Assembly: GCF_905220565.1 (NCBI RefSeq)
Contig: NC_059416.1
Location: 4,836,001 to 4,900,000, forward strand
Length of the DNA: 64,000 nucleotides
Direction of reading: 5' to 3'
DNA from: Melitaea cinxia
Lineage: Eukaryota > Arthropoda > Insecta > Lepidoptera > Nymphalidae
Shown: piece by piece, positions 1-9,285 of the stretch
Numbering within the stretch: position 1 is the first letter of the stretch
Layout of the letters: each line of letters starts with the position of its first letter
Notes under the pieces: generated by a model
The model's database searches: none
What the model was told of the DNA's origin: nothing
The model's input: the letters and a program-made list of their open reading frames with translations, nothing else
Made by a program: the position numbers and the translations under genes

Positions 1-125
1 ATGTAACATCGTGGATTGACTGACGCGTTGCGGTCCCGGGTTCGATCTTCGCTTGGGTCAAATATTTGTATAGATCGAACAGCTGTTTGCTGTGGCCCAG
101 CTATATGTGCTTGTTGTATTGTGTC
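1..125 (+). repeat. SINE head fragment (tRNA-derived)
   Basis: A pol III B-box-like string, GGTTCGATCTTC, lies near position 40. It is followed by a stretch resembling the part just after the B box in the SINE copies at 28101 and 50959 (TTTGTATAG..., then TGTTTGCTGTGG). The fragment runs into the window edge on the left and abuts the decayed LINE 3' end on the right. I see no promoter activity evidence beyond the box itself. Confidence 0.45.
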
Positions 126-132
126 TTTCTTT

Positions 133-760
133 TACACTTTTTTTTATAACAATGGGGGCAAACGAGCAGACGAAGCCATCTGATGCTAAACAGCTACCGT
201 CGCCCATGGACATCTGCAACATAAGAGGAGTGCGGTGCGTTGCCGGTCTTTATGTAAAAGGATACACTCGACGCTTGAAAACCACTAGATTATAGCGCTC
301 AGGGGAAACCCTTGGAAAGAATGCGCACGAAGCTCGCACATTGGTTGCAAACCATACATCCAAGTGGTGTGGTGGATGAAACTTAGTTCTTCGCTGCAGA
401 GTGCGATGGTAAAAATGGCATCATATCAAACAGTTTTTCAGAACACTCACCGTCGTACAGACTGTAAAAAACTCACAGGGAGTCAACGTCTCCTTATACT
501 TAGGGGTTCTAAGCCGTACGTGAGCTTAGGATCGTCGACAATGCCAACTGCCCAGCGTTGGACGGAGTCAAATGAGTGGAGTTGGTATGGAGACCTGCCC
601 CAAGGGGCGAACAATACTCCACACGGGGGCGGATCTGAGGCTTATAAGCCGATGTCCCAATGTGAAGTATCGGCCCGTCCCGTTCAGAACCCCGAGCTTT
701 TTTACATAAAGTTTGGCTTTGCTCCTCAAATGACCCCGGAATTGGACCTCTTTCAAAATG
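133..760 (-). pseudogene. Decayed CR1/Zenon-type LINE, 3' part, antisense
   Basis: Read on the minus strand, this is the C-terminal part of a non-LTR reverse transcriptase plus its 3' tail. Recognisable blocks in order are AKLYVKKLGVLN, then after a frame change YKPQIRPRVEYCSPLG, then FHPPHHLDVW, then YNLVVFKRRVYPF, and a tail resembling GRQRTCDSSG. These match the order of the same region in the intact frame at 34004-35176 (KLGILNKVKRYF, YKAQIRSCMEYCSHLW). Several stops and frameshifts make it dead. The 3' end, with CATCAG, TCGTTTGCC and a short A run (T run on the plus strand near 133), matches the tail of the Zenon-like repeats elsewhere in the window. Confidence 0.7.
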
Positions 761-799
761 CCTACCCCGAGAATCCCATTATTTTTAGAGATGTTTAAT

Positions 800-2000
800 A
801 AAGACTGGAGTAAATACTACTAGGGGTCGTTGAGTGTGAAGTGTTTTTACTATCAAATATATTAATACGCTAAGGTTACGATGTTTGCCTTCCTTTTTAG
901 AAAAAAAGCCTCACAATTGCTCCACATGAATTATATATCATTTTATAGATAATTGCGTGATCTACCGGCATCCACAACTAAAAAAATTATTATTGCTTTT
1001 GATTTTATAAATTAATTAATCATTAAAATTACATACCTATATAAAGGTTTTAATTTTGAAACAACGTCAACGTTATTGACGGTCGGTGCATTTTTTGTTC
1101 AATTTCAAATTAACTCACGTATAAATACTTTTCTGTAATTTTATAAAGTGATAATAATTATACTTATTTAGTGCGAATTATTCGTAAATAGCTAACCCGA
1201 CAGACGTTGTTCTGTCTTGCAAACTGGCAAACGTATGAAGCTTAGATGCTTGTTATGTTTTTCCGAAATTTTCTGATTTCCAATGCAATTTCCTTAATTT
1301 TTTCTTTATAAGAACCTTCTACAAAGTATTAGAAAAAATGATTTTTTTAAACAAAATTCGACTGGAATTGGTAGCTGAGTAACAGATTTAATTGATTTTA
1401 TTGTATTTACATAGAGGAAAATATATACATACAGATACATGGGAGCATACGTATAAAATGTGGCATAGTGTGAGTACTTACAGGTGAAGTGAATGTGATA
1501 AGAATTAAATGAAGCTTTCTATGAGCGAAAGCGCGAAATAGAAAGCAAGAAAATATATGTGTTAGGACTTTTAATTACCTTTCCTATATAACTATAAAAA
1601 TAAGACCTTACATGTGTGTGTACAGTAATCCACTTTCATTTTTTATATAATTAATATACTAAATGTTATTTACTCTTCTCAGGTTTATTTAGGTTTGTAA
1701 AAATTGAGTGATAGATATCGAAATATTTCAGGGGTGTATACATAACTTTTATTATTTAATCATTATTACTTTTAAAATTTGTAAAATTATAATTAATCTA
1801 ATTTTATAAAGTAATTCTAAAGTATATTCTTGAAAGAAATTTGTTTTGACTATAATGTACTATGAAGGTGTATTTTTAATTATGTTCTTCTCTCTATCTA
1901 TTCAATAATATTAATCGGAGGTTAATAAATTTATAACTCAGAATGATTTGTATTTATTTTTTCATTTACATTTGTTAAAAGCATAATACAGGAAATAAAA
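800..2000. other. AT-rich intergenic DNA
   Basis: No open frame of note. It holds small scraps only, such as GACAGACGTTGTTCTGTC near 1200, which recurs in degraded form near 2150, 26290 and 41940 and is probably a remnant of one dispersed repeat. Confidence 0.5.
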
Positions 2001-2021
2001 TGAAAGCATATTTTTAAATGA

Positions 2022-2027
2022 TTTATT
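2022..2027 (-). terminator. Poly(A) signal of the Osiris gene
   Basis: AATAAA on the minus strand (TTTATT on the plus), about 275 bases past the Osiris stop codon at 2301. It predicts a 3' UTR of roughly 300 bases ending near 2000. It is the canonical hexamer nearest the gene in a plausible place, but AT-rich DNA offers others. Confidence 0.55.
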
Positions 2028-2300
2028 TAAACAATAAATAACATCAATCACACATCACAATCAATCACACAATCAAATAAATAATTTCACACTATTTACA
2101 TACATGGTTTCGAAAAACCTTTTTGGTTTATACCCGTTTGTTTGAAGCGACAAACAGACGGTTGTCGGGTTAGCATCGGTCGTTTATCGGAATCCAATAT
2201 AAAAGATACGAGGATATGAAATACCCAAATAAGTTATAGGAGCTTAAATGTACTAAGGGAGGTCTTTTTTGGTCAATTTCCTCATAGCATCGTCAAGATT

Positions 2301-3412
2301 CTAGTGGTAGGCGTTGTAAGCGAGCTCTTGAGCCAACTCTTGGGGTTCAGCGTCTCGCCTATGACGGGTGGCGGCGTAAGCGGCATCCCACGGCCCGTGG
2401 GCGGCGATCTGAGGGTGCGAGTTGTCTGCGGCAATCTGGGTAAACTATAACGTTATTCGAAGGTAAAATTTGAAGATTAGTTAGTGCTGGATCAGTCCGA
2501 TCCTCAACGTAAAGTTAATTTTGCAGCCGGTGTAAAGGCATAGAGTGCTAATTATAATATTAAATTGTGATAAACTTAAATTTGTGGTGCTTGAAGAAAA
2601 TGTGCATTACTTAAGATCATGTGCAGTATTCTATAGTATATTTATTTCTATACATACAAGACATTGTCCGTATTCAGATTATTGTTATTTGATATTCACA
2701 CTCACCTTCTTGCAAAGCTGGAAGATAGCTAGCGCGACGGACACGACGAAAGAGAAGAAAGACAGCTGCAGAGCGTTCCAAGCCTTCAGACCGAGGACAC
2801 CGATAGCGAGGGGGATGAGAGTCATGGCCTTGAGGAGTACGAACACCAGGATGGGAACGATGATCTTCTTGAGCTTAGCTTTACGAGCCTCGCCTACGGA
2901 ACGAGCTCCTTCCTCCTTGTTGAATTTGATGTTCAGGCTGAGTTCATCGTTGCCGAGGTTTCTAGGGCTCACTGTCACTTTGGTATCAGCAATGGGTAAT
3001 TGGAAAGTAACATCATGAGACTGAATGTAGTTTTCGATGGAATCCATGAAGTCGCCAGTAGAACGAGCTGATGCTTCATCGCTAGCGCCATTTTTTGTTA
3101 CTTCAACATCATCAGTGATCTGTAACGATTTTTGATTAGAAAGTGTTTGCTATTATTTTCTATTTAAAATACAATGAAAGTAATTAGTTTTTTAGTTACC
3201 TGGAAAGTGTCCTTCTTAAAGATGCTGTCTAATAAGGACATAACCTTATATTTGATACAGGCAGTGGGATCGGATCCCTCGTTGCAGCCAGATCGCATCT
3301 CCTCGACCATGCCGTCCATGGCTGTTCCCTTCCAGAATTCTTCTTTAGAGGGTTGAGCCACCGCTGCCCCTAACAGCGCAACAATTAAACACACCACTTT
3401 AATTGACGCCAT
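2301..3412 (-). CDS. Osiris-family protein (DUF1676), three exons
   Basis: Complete minus-strand gene of 253 residues. Exon 1 is 3412-3200 (71 codons), exon 2 is 3119-2706 (138 codons) and exon 3 is 2435-2301 (44 codons plus TAG). Both introns, 3199-3120 and 2705-2436, are GT-AG and phase 0. I start at ATG 3412 because a signal peptide follows at once (residues 1-20, ending AAVAQ). The extracytoplasmic part carries the paired cysteines C43 and C52 typical of Osiris proteins (SGC...ACIKYK). The DUF1676 hydrophobic core is at residues 156-206 (IIVPILVFVLLKAM...), preceded by a basic stretch, and the tail ends in tyrosine/alanine repeats (AAYAA, AYNAYH). Osiris proteins are insect-specific secretory or endosomal membrane proteins, several of which act in cuticle-forming cells. 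Other family members usually lie in a cluster; none is visible here. Which Osiris orthologue this is I cannot say. Confidence 0.93.
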
Positions 3413-3487
3413 TTTGTTATTTTGACTCCTGGTGTTCACTGGAGGACTGTTGGTGAGACTGTGATAGTTTCGACAAGGACTCAATGG

Positions 3488-3495
3488 CTTTTATA
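3488..3495 (-). promoter_or_regulatory. TATA box of the Osiris gene
   Basis: TATAAAAG on the minus strand, 76 bases upstream of the Osiris ATG. An initiator-like ATCACAGTC follows about 30 bases downstream, giving a likely start site near 3460 and a 5' UTR of about 50 bases. A sharp TATA promoter fits a strongly stage-regulated cuticle-associated gene, but that is inference. Confidence 0.65.
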
Positions 3496-3499
3496 CAGC

Positions 3500-4370
3500 T
3501 ATTTCAAATTCAGCTCGTTGTTTACAGTTCCGGTACGGATTGTCTTGGTATGTACCACTCGATCGCGTACTTACGACCTTTTCATTGTGACGGGTGTAAG
3601 TGTAAGGGAAAGCTGTTTGATACGAATCCTTCTATTGTACGCGAGTACAAAAAGGCCTAAGTTGTAGCAATGTCATTTGATCGACGAACGTTTTAGAAAT
3701 GTTAGCTTAAGGCGCCTTTTCTGTTGTTTGTGACACCATACCCTGATTCGTCGAAGGCACGATTCTGATCTTTTGCCCCTTTCTGTCTGAATGACAAGTC
3801 TTGGTGTTAGAAAGAGATATCAGTAGTGTGTAATGGTAGGTGTTTGATATGGAAGAGCAGACACAGCGCACGCGCCGTATGAATACGTAATAGTTTAAAT
3901 TGCTATCATTGAACTTGTCACTCCGGAGATAACATCATCAATGAATTTAAGTTCAATGCTAAGGGTATTAGTCTTAGAAAACATTTTTTTAATATCATAT
4001 CTGATAAATTTCTGGAACAAATACTGACTGATTACTGAAATATAACACTTTTTGTATTCCAGTTCGATATCAATGTCTGTCTGCGGCGTCGTAGCTCTCG
4101 AACGGATGGACCGATTTAGTTTTTTTTCTTAAAAGCATGTTTCCTAGCTGTGGTTTTTAGTTGTTTGGTAAAAATGGATCCAATAATTTGGAGAGTATCA
4201 GCTCTTTTTCAAAATTATCTAAGACACAAAATGAAATAATTGAGTTATGCGTAGCTGGTTTTTTAAATGTTTAATTTTAGAGTTAGTTTCGATCTAGGTA
4301 ACAACTCTTTGTCAGTTAACCATAGTAGACTATAGTAAAAGTTTATTCTCCGCTTTTATTTTGGTCTTTT
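3500..4370. other. Upstream region of the Osiris gene, no gene seen
   Basis: No coding frame that I can support. Near 4090-4120 lies AACGGATGGACCGATTT, resembling the inner part of the Helitron-like elements (AAACGGCTGGACCGATTT at 12836), so 4064-4260 is probably a degraded copy of a related repeat. Confidence 0.45.
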
Positions 4371-4371
4371 T

Positions 4372-4814
4372 AACCGACTTAAAAAAAGGAGGAGGTTACT
4401 CAATTCGACCGTATATATAAATATATATATTTTTAATATAATTATGTTCGGGGATAACTTCGTCGTTTATGAACCGATTTTGATAATTGTTTTTTGTTAG
4501 AAAGGAATATCTTAAGTATGGTACCAGGATAAATAAACCAGGATCTGATGATGGGATCCCAGAGAAATCGAGGGAAACCCTAGAAAATCTGCATAACTTT
4601 ATACTATGTGTACCGATTTTGATGATTTTTAATTTAATCGAAAGCCGATGTTTGTCATGTGGTCACATTTTAATTTCATAGAGATCTGATTACAACTTTT
4701 GAAGTAATCTTTGATAATGCGAATTTACTTGAGTATTTTTTCATCTACCTACGTTGTATTACTTGTCGATGTAATTGAAGTCGGTCTTTTTTCGTTTGCC
4801 AGCAAACACTATTA
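4372..4814 (+). repeat. ACCGACTTC-type interspersed repeat, full-length
   Basis: Begins AACCGACTT then a purine run AAAAAAAGGAGGAGG, a (TA)n stretch, then conserved blocks such as GGGGATAACTTCGTC, ACCGATTTTGAT, CTGATGATGGGATCC and CGTTGTATTACTTGTCGATG. It ends GAAGTCGGT...GTTTGCCAGCAAACAC. The ends are inverted to one another (ACCGACTTc / GAAGTCGGT). Other copies are at 19312, 37347, 38563, 45757, 54241 and 57986. No protein-coding potential. The class is unsettled: it could be a non-autonomous DNA transposon or a Helitron-like element. Confidence 0.8.
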
Positions 4815-4930
4815 TTAGAACTAGTTAATGAAAGAATTGGCAGAATAGTAGAGAGTTAGAATTGAGATCGTTATTGAATATTATTGAATAGTGGGTACCT
4901 AATAAAATCTTATAACATTAACAGCAAACT

Positions 4931-5281
4931 GGTGCTGTGTGGTTACGGCATTAAAGAATATAGCCACCCCCTCTCTTCCCGTGGGTGTCGTAAGAGGCGA
5001 CTAAGGGATTACACAATTCCACTACCACCTCGGAACTTAAAAAAGCCGATCGATGGAGATATAACCATCCAACTGCTGGCTTTGAAATACACAGGCCAAA
5101 GACTGGCAGCAGCGTCTTCGGTGCGATAAAGCCAGCCCTGCGGTCACCAACCCGCCTGCTCAGCGTCGTGACTATGGGCAAAACACACGAGTTCACGCCA
5201 TTTTTGGCTCGAACTTGTGGAGGCCTATGTCCAGTAGTGGACTGCGATAGGCTGATGTGATAATGAAGATGTGATGATGGT
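4931..5281 (+). repeat. (ATG)n-tailed RTE-like repeat
   Basis: Near-complete copy in what I take as the sense orientation. It starts CTGTGTGGTTACGGCATTAA, passes CACCCCCTCTCTTCCCGTGG, CAACTGCTGGCTTTGAAATA, the box GAGGCCTATGTCCAG and ends TAGGCTGATG followed by a degraded ATG-rich tail. About ten copies occur here, and short ones always keep the ATG-tail end, as expected of target-primed reverse transcription. No open frame of its own. It is probably a non-autonomous partner of an RTE-type LINE. Confidence 0.8.
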
Positions 5282-5736
5282 AACTTCGTTTTATTTTGGA
5301 AAACAGTTTGAAGACCGTAGTTAATTTAAGGACAATTTTTCATTTAATAAGGGTCTCGGAATTTTTGGAACAATGTACTGAAAATGCAAAAATAATTTAA
5401 AAAAACAGCTTTCTTTCTTATAACGTTACTTCCTGTACACAAAATGAGAAGAATTTAACACAGTTTTATTATTAAAAAAATCAGTGTTCCACACTTTCCC
5501 ACAGTTAGTTATGATTTACTTTATTTATACTTTTAATATTAACTAAATATTAATGTTTTTCGCGACTTTGTTCGCGTGGAATAAAGTAATTATCTTAAGG
5601 TTTAAGTCGAGTATTGAGATATAATATGCTTCTGTTTTTAAGTTAGACCTCCAGCAATTATGAAAACTATATCAAATTTAATTCTATTTTTTTTATTACG
5701 ATTATTATTTAATTTTATTACATTATGTTAAGCAGT
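5282..5736. other. AT-rich spacer
   Basis: No gene seen. At 5560-5590 CGCGACTTTGTTCGCGTGGA is the CTAG-proximal part of a Helitron-like element, otherwise lost. Confidence 0.45.
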
Positions 5737-5905
5737 TACCGTAGCCAGATATCTGCAAAACTAGAAGAAGCATCGTAGCCCGTTTCCGACCTTATTCAGA
5801 AGCTCTGGCCACCCCACTCAATACAAGAACACAACACTACATGAGAACAATATTATTTAGCTGCGATCTTCTGTAATGTTGAGGTGCTCTGTGACGTTGA
5901 CGCTT
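5737..5905 (-). repeat. Zenon-like LINE 3'-tail repeat, antisense
   Basis: On the minus strand this matches the family whose clearest copy is 46968-47235: ACAACACTACATGAGAACA near 5830 is the complement of the GCAGTGTTGTGTTCCTG region, and AGCAGTTACCGTAGC near 5737 is the complement of GCTACGGTAATCGCTT. Degraded and 3'-truncated. Confidence 0.6.
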
Positions 5906-6064
5906 ACAATTACTTAGTGACGATGAGAGGACGATTTTTAGTACTTTTGCCGTGGAATAGCACGCTTCGATTTTCGAAGTTTTTCATTTTGGAGTTTAAT
6001 TGTTTTAATTAATTATAATTTCATTCATTTTTTCATCTCAATTTTTCATTTCATTTCTCATCTT

Positions 6065-6118
6065 TTCCTACATGGAAAAATAGGTCTATGCCCAGCTCTG
6101 GCATGTTACTGGTTGAAT
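6065..6118 (+). repeat. SINE-A 3'-end fragment
   Basis: CCTACATGG...AGGTCTATGCCCAG...TGTTACTGGTTGA resembles the 3' end of the SINE at 28101-28445 (CCTACATGAGG...GGCCTATGCCCAGCAGTGGG...CAGGCTGA). It directly abuts the 5' break of the endonuclease-bearing relic. Confidence 0.5.
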
Positions 6119-6120
6119 CA

Positions 6121-7155
6121 AAGTTTGTTCGACATCACTGCCACAGCCATCCCTACCTATCCGTTATGGTGGTTTAGGGATTCGCAAAATTTCCAGTGTC
6201 GCTTTACCAGCTTTCCTATCTTCTGTCCATAGTTCAGCAAATCTCATAAGTAAAATTTTAAGGACATCCCCTTCAAACTTTGAGATTGCTGGTTTGGAAG
6301 AAGCTAGAAACGCTTTCTTAATTGCATGCCCAGGTCAAAATTTTTTAGTTTCTCCAAATTCACAGAGAGAGCTGGGACGACATAAACTGCAAATTGACTT
6401 ATGACAATCTTTTAAGCTGTAGTACAGGCTCGGCGCGTGCTAGGCTTTTGGCCGTGGGTACGCAAGAGGCCGGTTACTGGCTTCACGCGTACCCTTCAAC
6501 AAATACAGGAACATTTCTTGAGCCTGACACGCTCCGAATCGCAACCTGTCTACGGCTTGGGGTTCCGGTCTGCGCTCCTCATAAATGTCCCTGTGGCAGT
6601 GATGTCGATAAGCTAGGACATCACGGTCTGTCATGCCTAAAAAGTGCAGGCCGCTTCTCGAGACATGCCGCACTTAACGATATCATACGCCGGTCCCTTG
6701 CCACCGTAAACGTGCCAAGTCTACTTGAGCCGACTGGTATTGCAAGAGACGATGGCAAGAGACCGGACGGTATGAGTTTGATTCCATGGAAGATGGGTCG
6801 GGTGCTGGTATGGGATGCAACCTGTTCAGACCCGCTAGCCCCTTCCCATCTACATGGAACAAACAACAGAGCTGGTGCGGCTTGTGAAGCGGCTGAAAAA
6901 ACAAAAGCAGACAAATACAGGGGTCTAGGCTCCGAATATGATTTTGTCCCATTCGGTGTCGAAACCCTTGGTCCGTGGGGTCCTAGTGCTATAACACTAT
7001 TTAAGGAAATAGCAAAAAGGTTAGTCGACGTCACAGGAGACCGAAGAGCTGGCAGCTACTTCGGACAAAGAATTAGTCTAGCTATTCAAAGGGGGAACGC
7101 TGCCAGTATCTTCGGAACCTTGCCTAAAGGGACTCCTTTTAATAATATTTTTTAA
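6121..7155 (+). pseudogene. Relic of an RLE-type non-LTR retrotransposon (C-terminal half)
   Basis: Two overlapping plus-strand frames make up one decayed protein. Frame A (about 6123-6401) holds LPIRYGGLGIRK and ALPAFLSSVHSS and ends at a stop at 6402. Frame B runs open from 6349 to 7155, so a frameshift lies near 6370. In frame B, counting from 6394, residues 65-81 form CPC-X8-H-X4-C and residues 123-141 form RPD-X15-D. Together these resemble the CCHC knuckle and RPD...D catalytic core of the restriction-like endonuclease of R2-type elements. FVPFGVETLGPWG and the tail QRGNAASIFGTLP follow. No reverse transcriptase core is present, so the element is truncated at its 5' end next to a SINE fragment. 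There is no in-frame ATG at the start. An alternative reading is a host-domesticated fragment, but the frameshift argues against it. A second copy lies antisense at 50290-49990. Confidence 0.72.
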
Positions 7156-7339
7156 TAATATTTTTTAGTTATTATATTATGTGTATATATATACTTAAGG
7201 TTTTTTTTTAAGTGTAATGTAATTTATCTGTTAAATATAGCTTAACTATTTATTTTTATAATTTATAATATTATATTTATTAGAATTGTAATATAGTATA
7301 AATATATACAGCTATATATATTCTATTATCTTACAACAT
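7156..7339. other. AT-rich spacer after the relic
   Basis: Highly AT-rich, with TA-rich and T-rich runs and no coding sign. It may include the 3' UTR of the preceding element, but no poly(A) tail or target duplication is clear. Confidence 0.4.
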
Positions 7340-7562
7340 ACACACATGGTCATCTGTTCCTATTGTAAGCAACTTAATACTTGTGTTATAAGTAACAGAT
7401 GGCTGATATATCTAAATACTTTTTCATATATAAATATACATAGAAATATTAGATTAATAAATATACCTATAAATATAAATATTACACCCAGACTCAGGCG
7501 GGAATCGAACCTGCAGCCCGCGGAACAGAATGTAGGGCCACAACAAACTGCGCCAGCGAGCT
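7340..7562 (-). repeat. SINE-B (tRNA-derived), antisense
   Basis: The minus strand starts GCTCGCTGGCGCAGTTTGTT (A-box-like) and carries GGTTCGATTCCCGCC (B box), i.e. a tRNA-type split pol III promoter. The other end is the plus-strand string GTCATCTGTTCCTA. A close relative lies at 27362-27597. The apparent open frame across it is a by-product. Confidence 0.72.
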
Positions 7563-8003
7563 AGTCGAAAAATATTTTAATTGTTTAAATATCATAATAA
7601 GCGTTTTCAAGAAGTAACCTCCAGTCGCGTGTTGGAGATGACACATATTTAGTAACATTATTAGAAGAGTTTGTCAGTTGTTTCAGGTCAGCTAGATAAC
7701 TTCTTTCATCAAGTGATCGAAGACGAGACCAGTAATCACTTTCCCCAATAGCGGAACTATTCGATTACAATCGTAATCGAATAGTTACGATTGTTCCTCA
7801 TCGGTATGCTAACGGCCTCCGAGCCCCGCACCACTAATATATAATACAGACAAAATAAAACGTTATACAGTAACGAGGTTATCATCACCCACCTAACGCT
7901 TCAAGGAAACTTGAATATTTTTTAATGATTTTTATTTTAAACCTAACATTTATTTTTGTTTTAACAAATTATTACGCACTCTTTCGAATTAATGCATATA
8001 TAT
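7563..8003. other. Spacer with a short palindrome
   Basis: No gene. At 7755-7786 a 14-bp perfect inverted repeat, AACTATTCGATTAC, is separated by four bases from its complement. It may be a small fold-back remnant. Confidence 0.5.
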
Positions 8004-8314
8004 AATAGATATATATTCTCGTGTCGGATTGTTTGTAGTTACCTAAACTTATCCGAAACGGCTTGACCGGTTCTCTGGCAGGTCTGAGAACCGAACAACA
8101 TCTATTTTTCATCCCCCTAAATGTTAAGGTATGTTTGGCGGTAGTCCACCCCTAAATATATTTTTTTTTAATTTTTAGATAAATTATTTATTTTTTGTTT
8201 TGTTATGATTTGGCGTTAAAAAATACATACAACCCGAAATTTTCACTCTTCTACCACCAACCACTATTTTTAAATAGCGTTTAGCGCCAAGACAACATTT
8301 GCTGAGTCAGCTAG
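8004..8314 (+). mobile_element. Helitron-like element (non-autonomous)
   Basis: Reads from an ATTCTCGTGTCGG start region to GCTGAGTCAGCTAG at the end, then T. It contains TCCGAAACGGCTTGACCG. A CTAG terminus next to T with no target duplication and no terminal inverted repeats fits a Helitron. The same ends occur, mostly inverted, at 26492 and 38670. Confidence 0.55.
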
Positions 8315-9016
8315 TATGTACCTAAATAAAAATGAATTTAATGTGTCGTTGTGGTCAGCTGGTATAGGTACTATAAGAATTTAATTTTTTTATAATTTTT
8401 TCTTTAATTTTCTCTCGTCAACTTTTTCCCTTTCTTTACCTTTTTTCGTTTTGTTTTCTTTTTCTTTAAATTTTTTTTGATGTTTATATAGAATATAGTT
8501 GTAGCTTATCAATAATGAAGTCATCACATCAAATCACATTTTTTAATTTCAAATCAGTTTTTTTTCGAGTATATATTTACATAGATTAAATTAACTTATA
8601 TATAGTCTTACGTAGGTGGTGGTCTACCATAATAATCATAAAGATCTATCTTTGGCGTGATCTTGGCGAGTTGTTATTGAAAATTAATAAAAAAATTAAA
8701 TTAAGTGATGAATTTTATGCGCCACATTTACGTAATATTAAAACTATGACAAACGGTAATAACGGCTGTTATAATATATATTATGTAGTATTAAAATAAC
8801 TATGCTTTAGTATTTGTGCTGTGGCAAAACAATATTCATTAATTTCATGATAAAATGATGAGTTAATAAGAAACACGTAAGTATTTCTGTTTTGTTATCT
8901 CTGAAAATAATTAACCTAAATTTAAATATGTTCACGATCCGGTTTTGCGATTACATCACTCCACGCAAATACGTAGATCCATTTGTTGTTCAAACATTTT
9001 ATTAAATACCTTACAG
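8315..9016. other. AT-rich intergenic DNA
   Basis: A pyrimidine-rich run (TTTTTCTTTAA..., 8390-8480) and otherwise nothing I can name. Confidence 0.45.
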
Positions 9017-9186
9017 CATTGACAATATTCAATGCAAACTGCATTAAAACCTACGCAGAGTTGGCGGTCTCCAAAGTAATCATAAATTCATTGCCACACT
9101 TAGGAAGCGCTGACAATCCAAAACTATGGAGCGAAACCTACACTCATATGGAGAATGCAATCATTCAATACCAACTAACCGTTTAG
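9017..9186 (+). CDS. Possible terminal exon, unknown protein
   Basis: Directly after an acceptor-like CTTACAG at 9010-9016, an open frame reads in a protein-like way (TYAELAVSKVIINSLPHLGS, then KLWSETYTHMENAIIQYQ) and ends at TAG 9184-9186, 99 bases before the next ATG. Its composition is less AT-skewed than its surroundings. I do not recognise the family, no poly(A) signal follows before 9286, and no upstream exon was identified, so it could equally be a relic or chance. Confidence 0.3.
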
Positions 9187-9285
9187 TTCATAGATCGTCA
9201 CCACGCAGGGCGGACAGAGTTATGTGATAGAAAAATTAGTTCGGTGGCCTAAAACTTTCCAAACCTTACCTTAAAAGGCGTAGAC

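Noticed and set aside
364..798. 144-codon plus-strand frame
   Set aside because: The opposite strand carries recognisable CR1/Zenon ORF2 blocks, so this frame is a shadow of a dead LINE.
3413..3484. N-terminal extension of the Osiris frame
   Set aside because: It would start at a non-ATG codon and bury the signal peptide; ATG 3412 gives a canonical one, and the TATA box position fits.
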